A DNA stretch of 55,566 bases from Clostridiales bacterium (GTDB lineage: Bacteria; Bacillota; Clostridia; Peptostreptococcales; Anaerovoracaceae): positions 1 to 55,566 of the forward strand of contig SVCU01000013.1 in assembly GCA_015058215.1 (NCBI GenBank), written 5' to 3'. A program made the position numbers and the translations under genes. Of the stretch, positions 33,394-41,450 are shown piece by piece. Position 1 is the first letter of the stretch, and every line of letters starts with the position of its first letter. The notes beneath the pieces are model-generated. The model worked only from the letters and a program-made list of their open reading frames with translations. It had not been told where the DNA came from and did no database searches.

Positions 33394-34671
33394 CTATTCC
33401 AGTACGGCCAGATAGTGAGGGGCGTAGGCGGCGAAGAGGTCCTTCAGCGCTCCTTTGTAGACCTTTTCCGAAGTGTCGGGGCCCTGCTTCAGAAATTCCA
33501 GGGCATAGGCCAGGTGACTTGCCACGCCGAATTCCAGAGCATCTTCATCGGGCTCGAAGCATTCGTGGTGGTTCAGGGCGGTCATGCCTTTGGCTTCATT
33601 CCGAATGCCCACGAAACAGTAGGTGCCGGGCCAGATGCGGCTGGTGAGGCTGTGGCTTTCACTGACCATGAGGGGCTTGCTGTCCAGAACGGCTTCGGTG
33701 CCGAACACATTCCCAAGGATCTCTTTGGTAAAGGCGGCGCATTCGGGGTCGTTGTACAGACTGGGAGAGGGGTGACCGATGGCGTAGTCCGCTTTGCAGT
33801 GGTAGAGCTCTGCCGTGGTCTCGATGGCATGGGCCAGTTCCTGCTTCACTTTCATGGCATCTTCGTGATTGAAGACCCGGAAGGTGCCGCTGAAGGTGAG
33901 GTCGGGAGGGATGATGTTGCGAGCGAAGCCGGAATTGATCTGGCAGATGGAACCGGTCATGGGATCGAAGGGACCGGCGAACCGCATGCGCAGGCTCTGG
34001 ATGGTGTTATAGAGGGCCACGAAGCAGTCGATGGGATTGATGCCTTCCACAGGGGAAGAACCGTGGGCGGTCTTGCCCACGAGGGTGACCCGGAAGGCCA
34101 TGATGCCCGCCATGGCGTGGCCGCTGGAAATGGCTACGGTGCCCGTATCGCTGTAGGGGAACACGTGGAGGCCGAAACTGCTGTCGATCTTCCAGTTCTG
34201 CTCGTAAGCGTATTTCAGCAGATAGCGGATGTTGCCCGTGCTTTCTTCACCCCGCTCGAACATGAGGATCAGGCGGCCGGGGATTTCATCCTCCATGGAC
34301 TTCAGGGCTTTTGCGGCGCCCAGCAACATGGCGATGTGGCAGTCGTGGCCGCAGGTGTGGGAGGTCTCGTCGTTTTCCGAGACCACTACCTTGGGCTGAC
34401 CGCCACCGTTCACCGGGGATTCCTTGCCGGGGAGGGCATCCACATCGGCGCGGAGCAGCACGGTGCGGCCTTTGGATTCATCGCCCAGGAAGGCAAAGAC
34501 ACCGCCACGGGGGACATTTACATAGGGGATCTCCATGGCTGCCAGCTCTGCGCAGATCTTGGCGCAGGTGGCGTCTTCACGGTCGGAGAGTTCCGGGTGC
34601 TGATGGAAATAGCGGCGCATGGAAACGGTGTATTCTTTCTGGGCTGCAGCCAGAGCTTTGTAATCGGGCAT
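33394..34671 (-). CDS. M20-family amidohydrolase/peptidase
   Basis: A 425-residue zinc hydrolase of the M20D (hippurate hydrolase/IAA-amino acid hydrolase) group. Motifs: LRADVDALPG, the metal site HTCGHDCHIAML, the general base in FERGEES, the dimerisation-domain VTLVGKTAHGSSP, and the late NHHECF histidine. It cleaves N-acyl amino acids or small peptides in the cytoplasm. AAAGGAG sits 10 bases before the ATG. It is divergent from murA, and copy 3 of the palindromic repeat lies just upstream. Confidence 0.87.
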   Translation of the reverse strand: MPDYKALAAAQKEYTVSMRRYFHQHPELSDREDATCAKICAELAAMEIPYVNVPRGGVFAFLGDESKGRTVLLRADVDALPGKESPVNGGGQPKVVVSENDETSHTCGHDCHIAMLLGAAKALKSMEDEIPGRLILMFERGEESTGNIRYLLKYAYEQNWKIDSSFGLHVFPYSDTGTVAISSGHAMAGIMAFRVTLVGKTAHGSSPVEGINPIDCFVALYNTIQSLRMRFAGPFDPMTGSICQINSGFARNIIPPDLTFSGTFRVFNHEDAMKVKQELAHAIETTAELYHCKADYAIGHPSPSLYNDPECAAFTKEILGNVFGTEAVLDSKPLMVSESHSLTSRIWPGTYCFVGIRNEAKGMTALNHHECFEPDEDALEFGVASHLAYALEFLKQGPDTSEKVYKGALKDLFAAYAPHYLAVLE

Positions 34672-34695
34672 GGGGGAGAGCTCCTTTCGGGAATG

Positions 34696-34728
34696 GGCGG
34701 CCGCCGGATTTCGAATTTGGCGGTCGCC
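34696..34728 (+). repeat. 33-bp GC-rich palindromic repeat, copy 3
   Basis: GGCGGCCGCC (34696-34705), loop GGATTTCGAATTT (13 nt) and GGCGGTCGCC (34719-34728), with one G-T pair in the stem. It is in plus orientation by the GGATT loop rule, between the divergent M20 and murA genes. Confidence 0.75.
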
Positions 34729-34886
34729 TGCATTGGATTCGATCTTCTGGCCTCATCATACTCTTTTTGTCAATCGTTTGCAATGGGACATAGTCTGTGG
34801 TATAATCATTTCTATATAAGGGGGATTCTGCCCAAAAGCGGCCGGATCTTCCCGATTTCGATGCTATAAAGACTGAGAGGAAACTC

Positions 34887-36149
34887 ATGGCCAAATATTT
34901 AGTTGAAAAATCCGGTCCCCTGCGGGGCGAAGTTGAGATCAGCGGCGCAAAGAACTCCGTTCTGCCCATTCTGGCAGCCACTTTGCTGGCAGATGGTCCC
35001 TGTGAGATCCGGGACGTGCCTGCCCTGCGGGACGTAGATGTTATGTGCAAACTGCTGCGGCAGCTGGGCTGCAAGGTCAGCGAAGACTTCCGCAAGAAGA
35101 TCGTTACCGTGGAACCGCCTGCGGCTCTGCAGAACGAAGCTGCCGAAGAACTGGCGATCCGCATGCGAGCCTCCATCCTGGCCATGGGTCCCCTGCTGGC
35201 CAAGACCGGCCGTGCCAAGTTCCCCCTGCCCGGCGGCTGCGCCATCGGTGCCCGTCCTGTGGACCTGCACTGCAAGGGCTTTGAAGCCATGGGTGCCACC
35301 GTGGAGCTGGGTGACGATTATGTGGAAGCCCGCGCCCGCAAGCTGGTGGGCGGCAAGGTCTACCTGGACTTCCCCAGCGTCGGTGCTACGGAAAACATCA
35401 TGATGGCCGCCGCTTTGGCGGATGGCATCAGCACCATCGAAAACGCCGCAGAAGAACCGGAGATCATCGACCTGGCCAACTTCCTGAACAAAATGGGTGC
35501 TAAAATCAAGGGCGCCGGTACCGCCACCATCCGCATCGAAGGGGTTCCCACTCTGCATGGCTGCGGCCATACCGTCATTCCCGACCGCATTGAGACCGGC
35601 ACGTTCATGCTGGCCGCGGCGATCACCGGCGGCGACGTTCTGATCCGCAATGTGATCCCCGATCACGTCCGCGCCGTCATCGCCAAGCTTCTGGAATGCG
35701 GTGTCAGCATCGAGGATACCGACGAAGGCATGCGGGTCCGGGGCGATGTGAAGCCCCTGGTGGCCACCAACATCAAGACCATGCCCTATCCCGGCTTCCC
35801 CACCGACCTGCAGTCGCCCTTCATGACCCTGCTGGCCGTGGCCAAGGGCCACAGCGTGGTCACGGAAACCGTCTTTGAAGACCGATTCAAGCACATCGGT
35901 GAACTGAACCGTATGGGCGCAGAGATCCGTATCAACGATCGCAAGGCTAGCGTAGAAGGGGGTCAGCCCCTCCACGGTGCCAAGGTCATGGCCACAGACC
36001 TGCGGGCCGGTGCGGCACTGGTTCTGGCCGGGTTCATGGCGGAAGGCGTTACGGAAGTGGGCGCCATCCATCTGGTGGAGCGGGGCTACGAAGACTTCGT
36101 GGAAAAGCTCACCGCTCTGGGCGGTAAGATCCGCAGAGTGGAAGAGTAA
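34887..36149 (+). CDS. murA: UDP-N-acetylglucosamine 1-carboxyvinyltransferase (MurA)
   Basis: A 420-residue EPSP-synthase-fold enzyme that transfers enolpyruvate from PEP to UDP-GlcNAc, the first step of peptidoglycan synthesis. K22 is in ISGAKNSVLP. The catalytic loop GGCAIGARPVDLH holds Cys118, the residue alkylated by fosfomycin. The PEP/UDP sites FPTDLQSPFMT and RFKHIGELNRMGA are intact. The ribosome site GAGAGGAAAC is before the ATG. It is followed by a small orphan gene, and spoIID is convergent, a variation on the common murA-spoIID neighbourhood. Confidence 0.95.
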   Translation: MAKYLVEKSGPLRGEVEISGAKNSVLPILAATLLADGPCEIRDVPALRDVDVMCKLLRQLGCKVSEDFRKKIVTVEPPAALQNEAAEELAIRMRASILAMGPLLAKTGRAKFPLPGGCAIGARPVDLHCKGFEAMGATVELGDDYVEARARKLVGGKVYLDFPSVGATENIMMAAALADGISTIENAAEEPEIIDLANFLNKMGAKIKGAGTATIRIEGVPTLHGCGHTVIPDRIETGTFMLAAAITGGDVLIRNVIPDHVRAVIAKLLECGVSIEDTDEGMRVRGDVKPLVATNIKTMPYPGFPTDLQSPFMTLLAVAKGHSVVTETVFEDRFKHIGELNRMGAEIRINDRKASVEGGQPLHGAKVMATDLRAGAALVLAGFMAEGVTEVGAIHLVERGYEDFVEKLTALGGKIRRVEE

Positions 36150-36161
36150 AGGGGACAGACC

Positions 36162-36503
36162 ATGTTTGAAGGCTACGATTGCTTGGAAGAAGTATTGGAT
36201 TACGAACATTTCTATCCCGTAGGGGAGTGGCTCATGGAGAACTTCAAGAAGCGGATCAACCATGAGCAGGCGTATTTCGGCTTCGCGGAAGAGTTTGCCC
36301 GAAGCCACATCGCTGCCGGCTGCCGGAAGTACGGCGAAACGGAAAGCGAATGGGGGCAGCTGCAAGGAACCCTGGCGGAGCTGCTGCGGCAGCACAAAGA
36401 AGAAGGCCGTGATTTCCCGCACCGGGAGATTCTGATCCTGCTGGATCAGGCTCTGCTTCTGGAGCACGAAGGCCATGCCATCCCCAACCTGATCCGAGGA
36501 TAA
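36162..36503 (+). CDS. small hypothetical protein after murA
   Basis: 113 residues, soluble, predicted mostly helical and acidic, with no family I recognise. It opens MFEGYDCLEEVLDYEHFYPVG and contains FGFAEEFARSHIAAGCRKYGE. The start lies 12 bases after the murA stop with AGGGGAC upstream, so it is cotranscribed with murA. A role tied to murA is only suggested by position. Confidence 0.65.
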   Translation: MFEGYDCLEEVLDYEHFYPVGEWLMENFKKRINHEQAYFGFAEEFARSHIAAGCRKYGETESEWGQLQGTLAELLRQHKEEGRDFPHREILILLDQALLLEHEGHAIPNLIRG

Positions 36504-36517
36504 AACGAATATAAAAT

Positions 36518-36560
36518 AAAAGGGCAGTGCATGCTGTGATTCACATGCACTGCCCTTTTT
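36518..36560. terminator. bidirectional terminator between murA unit and spoIID
   Basis: AAAAGGGCAGTGCATG and CATGCACTGCCCTTTT with an 11-nt loop. It reaches the spoIID stop codon. Confidence 0.88.
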
Positions 36561-37701
36561 ATAGGCTGCCGGTGAAGGGCCCGATCTCCGTACCGCTGTA
36601 ATAATGCTGCAGGATCTGGCTGCAGCTGTAGCCGGCAAGGGCCATGCCGTTGGCACCGTACTGGCTCATGCCCACCCCGTGGCCGTTGCCGGAGGTGGTG
36701 AAGATCAGCGTATCGCCGGCAGCGATGCTGACGGTGAAGTCGCCGGAACGAAGTCCCAGGAGGCTGCGGATCTGCCGGCCGGAAAGGACCTTGTCACCAA
36801 TCTGCATTTCGGCTACGGAACCTCCTGCGGTATAACTGAGGATCCGGATGTTTTTCAGGCTGACATCGGAGATCCCGTATTCGGTTTTGGCCAGGTCTGC
36901 CAGTTCCGCGAGGGGAACGGAAACGTCCACCGCCCGGTAAGGCGAGTCCCCTTCGTAGAGACTGTCCACGCTGCGAAGGTAGGGGTAAGCGGAAACGAAC
37001 ACATCCTCCGAGTTCTCCGTACGCCCGCCGCTGGCGGAGAAAAACAGAGGCTGGGTCACCAGAGAACCCTCATACAGGAGTACAAGCCCCGCCGTCTCCC
37101 GGACGGCGGTTTTTATTTTTTCATACCCGTCCGTCATCCAGGACTGTCCTTTGATGGCAGCCAGTTCCTCTGCGGGACGGTAGACCTGGCAATGCTCCGT
37201 ATCGCAGAGGGCGGCCTGGGGATGGTCGGCAGAAAAGCCGGAGGCCTCTCCGCGGAGGACCCGGGAAAGGGAATAGGTGCGGGCGGCAACAGCCTGGGCT
37301 TTCAAGGCTTCCGGTTCAAAGGAAGAAGGCATTTCGGAAGCCACCACACCGACCAGATAATCCTCCAGGTTCAGCGTACAGGTTCGCTGCTCATCCGTCA
37401 GCCAGATGGTGACGGCATAGTTTGCCGTGGCAACGGAGGGGGAAAGATTGGGGAAAAGCTGCGATTCCAGCCGCTGGCCGTTCTGGTCATGGGAAAGGGG
37501 AGTGCTGCCGGAAAACAGCAGCACCAGGAGGGCAGGGAGAAACAGCGCGGTACAGAGCAGAAGGGCAGAAAGGGGAAGCGTCCGGCGGATCCTGTAAAAA
37601 AGCCGGTGAAGAAAACGGCGCGGGGACGGCAGGGCCGTCCGGTGGCTGCGCCGGGTGCGGTTTCGCAGTTTCGTAAAAAAATGCCGGGAAAATGTGAGCA
37701 T
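36559..37701 (-). CDS. spoIID: stage II sporulation protein D (SpoIID/LytB domain)
   Basis: 380 residues. A basic N-terminus (RTRRSHRTALPSPRR) and one transmembrane helix (about 42-62) precede the SpoIID lytic transglycosylase domain: LEDYLVGVVASEMP with the catalytic Glu, ALKAQAVAARTYS, the FFSASGGRTENSEDVF region, and GHGVGMSQYGANGMA. The enzyme cleaves septal peptidoglycan glycans during engulfment. The start at 37701 follows AGGAGG; longer readings begin in non-coding sequence. Its presence supports a spore-forming lineage. Confidence 0.92.
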   Translation of the reverse strand: MLTFSRHFFTKLRNRTRRSHRTALPSPRRFLHRLFYRIRRTLPLSALLLCTALFLPALLVLLFSGSTPLSHDQNGQRLESQLFPNLSPSVATANYAVTIWLTDEQRTCTLNLEDYLVGVVASEMPSSFEPEALKAQAVAARTYSLSRVLRGEASGFSADHPQAALCDTEHCQVYRPAEELAAIKGQSWMTDGYEKIKTAVRETAGLVLLYEGSLVTQPLFFSASGGRTENSEDVFVSAYPYLRSVDSLYEGDSPYRAVDVSVPLAELADLAKTEYGISDVSLKNIRILSYTAGGSVAEMQIGDKVLSGRQIRSLLGLRSGDFTVSIAAGDTLIFTTSGNGHGVGMSQYGANGMALAGYSCSQILQHYYSGTEIGPFTGSL

Positions 37702-37814
37702 GGCAAGGTCCTCCTCTGTACAGTTCTGTTTTACTGTATGCGGCTTGTCTTGCCGGAATTCCCGGGACAAAACTGCGAAAATTGTCAAAAAACGTGCGGG
37801 ATTTGCGAAAGGGG

Positions 37815-37843
37815 TTGACCAAAGGAGAGAGGATGAGTATCTT
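37815..37843 (+). promoter_or_regulatory. promoter-like pair for candidate small RNA
   Basis: TTGACC (37815-37820), 17 bases, TATCTT (37838-37843). There is no convincing gene downstream on this strand. Confidence 0.45.
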
Positions 37844-37849
37844 GATACT

Positions 37850-37957
37850 GGATGTAGAATTCAAGAATACTATGGGATCTGGCCGAAACGGCAGATTCCC
37901 TGAGGTGTTTCTGCGGAGAAGAGCCTGGGACGTTATGGGAGCGAACCGGGTTTTTTT
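37850..37957 (+). ncRNA. candidate small RNA next to spoIID
   Basis: A gene-free stretch (37702-38010). After the promoter-like pair, the predicted transcript has a strong hairpin GGGATCTGGCCG-AAA-CGGCAGATTCCC (two bulges, 37874-37900) and a weaker CCTGG/CCGGG stem running into seven T (37951-37957). A short reading frame crosses it but has no recognisable protein character. It does not match the consensus of any common RNA family I can recall. The part before 37815 holds only the spoIID leader region. Confidence 0.35.
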
Positions 37958-37963
37958 CTTGCA

Positions 37964-37996
37964 TAAAAAAAGCGGCTCACAGAGAGCCGCTTTCTT
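37964..37996 (-). terminator. terminator after the FNT transporter gene
   Basis: AGCGGCTC-ACAGA-GAGCCGCT flanked by an A-tract on the plus strand, giving a U-tract on the minus strand. Confidence 0.8.
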
Positions 37997-38010
37997 TGTA
38001 CGGGTTTGAT

Positions 38011-38865
38011 TTAGTTCTTCTTAGCCTTCTTCAGGTATACGAACCAGTAGAGCAGACCGACGCAGACGGAGCCGCCCACGATGTTGCCCAGGGTGACGGG
38101 GATCATGTTGGTGACGAACATGTTGCCCCAGTTCAGAGCATCCAGAGAGGACTGGGAAACGCCCAGGTCCAGAGCAGCCTGCACATAAGCGGGGTTGGCC
38201 TTGGCGAAGATGCCCATGGGGATGTATGCCATGTTGGCGATGCAGTGTTCGTAGCCGGAGCAAACGAAGAGGAATACGGGGAAACCGGAAGCGAACAGCT
38301 TACCGATGGTATCCTGTGCGGCGAAGCTCATCCAGACACCCAGGCAGACCAGGATGTTGCAGAGGATGCCCAGCAGGAACGCATCACCGAAGCCCAGAAC
38401 GCACTTGCCGGCAGCGATCTTGATGGTCACGGCAGCCAGCAGGTTGCCGCCGCCATTGAAAAGACCGGTGGTGGCAGCGATCCAGGAAACGAGTACGCCG
38501 CCGACCAGGTTGCCCAGCCAGACGGTGCAGAGGTTCAGAGCCATGGCTGCGGCCTTGACCTTCTTTTCCAGAACGCCTACGATGATGAGGCAGTTGCCGG
38601 TGAAGAGTTCGGCACCGGCGATGAGGACCATCATCAGACCGACGGCGAAGACCACTGCAGCGGCCAGCTTGCCCTGACCATAGGTTTCGGGGTTGGCCAG
38701 CAGACCGTGTGCTGCGGTGTTGGAGCCGATGGCTGCCAGAGCGATGTAAGCACCGGCGATAATGGAGAGAACGAAGGATCTGACCTTGTTCATGCTGGTT
38801 TTCTTGACGCCGACTTCAGCGGTGAAGGCCGCGATCTCGGCAGGGGGCAGATAGATTTTATTCAC
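38011..38865 (-). CDS. formate/nitrite transporter (FNT family)
   Basis: A 284-residue pentameric-channel subunit with six helices. Family signatures: SIIAGAYIALAAIGS, GAELFTGNCLI, WLGNLVGGVL and CSGYEHCIANMAYIP with the central His region. It moves formate, nitrite or related small anions across the membrane. AGGAGG is before the ATG. A single gene with its own terminator, divergent from uvrC. In a fermenting anaerobe formate is more likely, but this is not shown by sequence. Confidence 0.92.
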   Translation of the reverse strand: MNKIYLPPAEIAAFTAEVGVKKTSMNKVRSFVLSIIAGAYIALAAIGSNTAAHGLLANPETYGQGKLAAAVVFAVGLMMVLIAGAELFTGNCLIIVGVLEKKVKAAAMALNLCTVWLGNLVGGVLVSWIAATTGLFNGGGNLLAAVTIKIAAGKCVLGFGDAFLLGILCNILVCLGVWMSFAAQDTIGKLFASGFPVFLFVCSGYEHCIANMAYIPMGIFAKANPAYVQAALDLGVSQSSLDALNWGNMFVTNMIPVTLGNIVGGSVCVGLLYWFVYLKKAKKN

Positions 38866-38975
38866 GATAAATCCTCCTTTTTACAATATCATAACAAAGA
38901 AATGATACGATAATTTCCCGCAAATTTCAACAAAAAACAGTGAAATAGTGTGATATAATAAAACGAGAAAAGGAA

Positions 38976-39003
38976 GGCCGCGCTGAAAAATGGGCGCGCG
39001 GCC
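38976..39003. repeat. GC palindrome in the uvrC leader
   Basis: GGCCGCGC (38976-38983) and GCGCGGCC (38996-39003) with a 12-nt loop, ending nine bases before the ribosome site of uvrC. Confidence 0.5.
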
Positions 39004-39019
39004 CTTTCGGGAGAGAAGT

Positions 39020-40972
39020 ATGGCATTTGATATCCGGGAAAATCTGAAAAAGCTGCCGGACCGACCGGGGGTGTACCTGCACAAGGATGACGCCGGCCGG
39101 ATCATTTACGTGGGGAAAGCCATTTCCCTGCGGAACCGGGTGCGCCAGTATTTTCAGTCCCCGGAGCGTCTGGATCCCAAGACCCGGGCCATGGTGTCCC
39201 ACATTGCGGAGTTCGAGTACATCACCACCGGCTCCGAAATGGAAGCCCTCATTCTGGAAAACAATCTCATCAAAAAATATACGCCCCAGTACAACATTAT
39301 GCTGCGGGACGACAAAACCTACCCTTACATCAAGGTCACCGTCCGGGACCAATGGCCCCGGCTGCTGAAGACCCGCAAGGTGGAAAGCGACGGCTCCCGC
39401 TATTTCGGACCTTATACCGATGTGACCTCCGTCAATCAGATCATTGAGTTCCTGACGGATGCCTTTGCCCTGAAACGGTGCAAAGCCGTGAAATTTCCCG
39501 AGAATGTGCGGCCCTGCCTCCACTATCATCTGGGCCGCTGCCAGGGGATCTGCGTGGACAAGGGGGATCCGGTCCGGTACCGGAAGGATATCGATCAGGT
39601 GATCGCCATTCTGGAAGGAAAGAACAAGGAACTGGTGACCCAGCTGCAGGGCGAAATGGAGAGGGCTTCGGAAAACCTGCTCTTCGAGGAAGCTGCGGTC
39701 TACCGGGATCGCATCAACGCGGTAAAAGCCATTGCGGAAAAACAGCGGGTCAGCATCTCCGCACCTGCGGAAATGGACCTGATTCTCACCGCCGAAGGAA
39801 AGGGAAGAAGCCACGGCATCGTGTTCTTCGTGCGGGGCGGCAAGCTCTCCGGCAGAGAAAGCTTCCCCCTGCCTCCGGAAGCGCCGGGGGATCGGGAGGA
39901 AATGACGGCGGCCTTCCTGAAGCAGTACTATGCGGATACCAATCTGATCCCCAAAGAGATCCTGGTGGAAGTGGATCTGCCGGAACAGGAACTTCTGGAA
40001 GATTGGCTCAGCGGGCTGCGGGGCAGCCATGTAAAACTGCTGCGGCCGCAGCGGGGTGAGAAAAAAGCCCTTATGGAGTTGGCTCGCCGCGATGTGATCC
40101 AGATGCTTACGTATCTGGACGAAAAGGCGAAAAACGAAGAAGAAAAGGCGGCGGGCTGCAACCGCACCCTGCGGGAACTGTTCGGAGAGATTCTGCCGGA
40201 AAAGGGCCTGCGGGCCGAAGCCTACGATATTTCCCACCTGGCCGGAACGGACACCGTAGGGGCCATGGTGGTGTTCAGGGACGGCAAGCCCATGAAGAAG
40301 GATTACCGCCGGTTCCGAATCCGTACCGAGGCTTCCGGCGACGACGAAGCCGCCATGACGGAAGTGCTGTACCGCCGCATGAAGCGGGCGCTGACAGGGG
40401 ATCCCGGGTTCACGGAGCTTCCCCATCTGCTGCTGATCGACGGCGGCGGCCCCCAGGTAAGGGGCGTGGAACAGGTGCTGCTGGCCCTGGATGCAGCGGC
40501 GGCCAAGGGTCACTTCGTGACCGGCGGCGCCCCCGGACCGGAAGGCGCCGCCCCTGCGGGCGCGCAGATGCAAACCGGCGCGCCCGGCCGGCTGTCCGCC
40601 ATTCCCGTGGTGGGCATGGTGAAGGACAGCCACCACCGCAGCCGGGCCCTCTATTTCAGAGGAGAGGAATTCGTCCTGACGGAGCGGCCTCTGCTGTTTT
40701 CCTTCATCGGCGCCATCCAGGAGGAAGTACACCGCTTCGCCATCGAGTACCAGCGCGGCCTTCGCCAGAAGAAGCTGCAGAAATCCCAGCTGGAACAGAT
40801 CCCCGGCGTGGGCGAAAAGCGCCGCAACGCTCTGCTGCTCCATTACGGCAGCATCGAGGCCATCGCCGCTGCCGATGCAGCCGAAATGGCAGCCCTTCCC
40901 GGCATGACCCGGGAAGTGGCGGAAAACATCAAAAAACATTTTCAGAATGTAATTGTGAAATCCAATAAATAG
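39020..40972 (+). CDS. uvrC: excinuclease ABC subunit C (UvrC)
   Basis: A 650-residue nucleotide-excision repair endonuclease that makes the two incisions with UvrA and UvrB. The N-terminal GIY-YIG domain reads GVYLHKDDAGRIIYVGKA. A Cys-rich region (CLHYHLGRCQGIC) and a UVR helix pair (about 200-240) follow, then the RNase H-like domain (YDISHLAGTDTVGAMVVF, LLIDGGGPQ) and C-terminal helix-hairpin-helix motifs (IPGVGEKRRNALL, LPGMTREVAENI). A block at about 502-523, encoded by two tandem palindromes, interrupts the region before IPVVGMVKD where relatives have a short turn. GGGAGAG precedes the ATG. Confidence 0.95.
   Translation: MAFDIRENLKKLPDRPGVYLHKDDAGRIIYVGKAISLRNRVRQYFQSPERLDPKTRAMVSHIAEFEYITTGSEMEALILENNLIKKYTPQYNIMLRDDKTYPYIKVTVRDQWPRLLKTRKVESDGSRYFGPYTDVTSVNQIIEFLTDAFALKRCKAVKFPENVRPCLHYHLGRCQGICVDKGDPVRYRKDIDQVIAILEGKNKELVTQLQGEMERASENLLFEEAAVYRDRINAVKAIAEKQRVSISAPAEMDLILTAEGKGRSHGIVFFVRGGKLSGRESFPLPPEAPGDREEMTAAFLKQYYADTNLIPKEILVEVDLPEQELLEDWLSGLRGSHVKLLRPQRGEKKALMELARRDVIQMLTYLDEKAKNEEEKAAGCNRTLRELFGEILPEKGLRAEAYDISHLAGTDTVGAMVVFRDGKPMKKDYRRFRIRTEASGDDEAAMTEVLYRRMKRALTGDPGFTELPHLLLIDGGGPQVRGVEQVLLALDAAAAKGHFVTGGAPGPEGAAPAGAQMQTGAPGRLSAIPVVGMVKDSHHRSRALYFRGEEFVLTERPLLFSFIGAIQEEVHRFAIEYQRGLRQKKLQKSQLEQIPGVGEKRRNALLLHYGSIEAIAAADAAEMAALPGMTREVAENIKKHFQNVIVKSNK
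40523..40586 (+). repeat. tandem palindromes inserted in frame in uvrC
   Basis: Hairpin A: GGCGGCGCC (40523-40531)/GGCGCCGCC (40544-40552), 12-nt loop. Hairpin B: CGGGCGCGC (40557-40565)/GCGCGCCCG (40578-40586), 12-nt loop. The linker is CCTG. All arms are perfect 9-bp matches. The encoded peptide is rich in Gly, Ala and Pro and the reading frame is preserved. Confidence 0.7.
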
Positions 40973-41022
40973 TGGTATAGTAGTAAAAGGACAACGTCCA
41001 CAATAAGTAGGAGGATACCGAA

Positions 41023-41337
41023 ATGACTGAAAACGAAAAGTGCATCGCCGGTGGCTGCACCTGTGGCGACGACTGCTGCGATTGCAACGATGAAGCCGAT
41101 TTCCTGACTCTGGAATTTGAAGACGGCGTAGAAGTTGAATGCGAAATCATGGGCGTATTTGATGTAGAAGGCAAAGAATACATCGCTCTGCTGCCCAACG
41201 ATGACACCGAAGAAGTGTATCTGTATGGTTACAAGGAACTGGACAACGACGAATTCGAACTGATCGACATCGAAGACGATGCCGAATTCGAAAAGGTTGC
41301 CAAGGAATTCGAAGCCATCACTTCCGAAGAAGAATAA
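41023..41337 (+). CDS. DUF1292 family protein with Cys-rich N-terminus
   Basis: A 104-residue, very acidic protein of the DUF1292/YrzB family: FLTLEFEDGVEVECEIMGVF, YIALLP and EEVYLYGY. The N-terminal 23 residues contain five cysteines (CIAGGCTCGDDCCDC), an unusual addition that could bind metal. AGGAGG precedes the ATG. The function is unknown. Acidic codon choice is GAA/GAC, as in highly expressed genes here. A terminator follows. Confidence 0.85.
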   Translation: MTENEKCIAGGCTCGDDCCDCNDEADFLTLEFEDGVEVECEIMGVFDVEGKEYIALLPNDDTEEVYLYGYKELDNDEFELIDIEDDAEFEKVAKEFEAITSEEE

Positions 41338-41358
41338 GCCTTTCAACGGGAAATCAAG

Positions 41359-41387
41359 CAGCTCCGCGTTTGCGGAGCTGTTTTATT
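41359..41387 (+). terminator. terminator after the DUF1292 gene
   Basis: CAGCTCCGC-GTTT-GCGGAGCTG followed by TTTTA. Confidence 0.82.
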
Positions 41388-41450
41388 TTTGCATTTTCGC
41401 CGAAAGGATGATATACTGTTACCGATTTTAAAACTGAGGAGAACATTTTT

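Noticed and set aside
37833-38009. Small peptide frame starting MSILILDVEF
   Set aside because: It has a fair ribosome site but runs through a T-tract and the FNT terminator hairpin; an RNA interpretation fits better.
38927-40939. 670-codon open frame antisense to uvrC
   Set aside because: It mirrors the codon pattern of uvrC; it has no ribosome site or family motifs, and uvrC is unmistakable.
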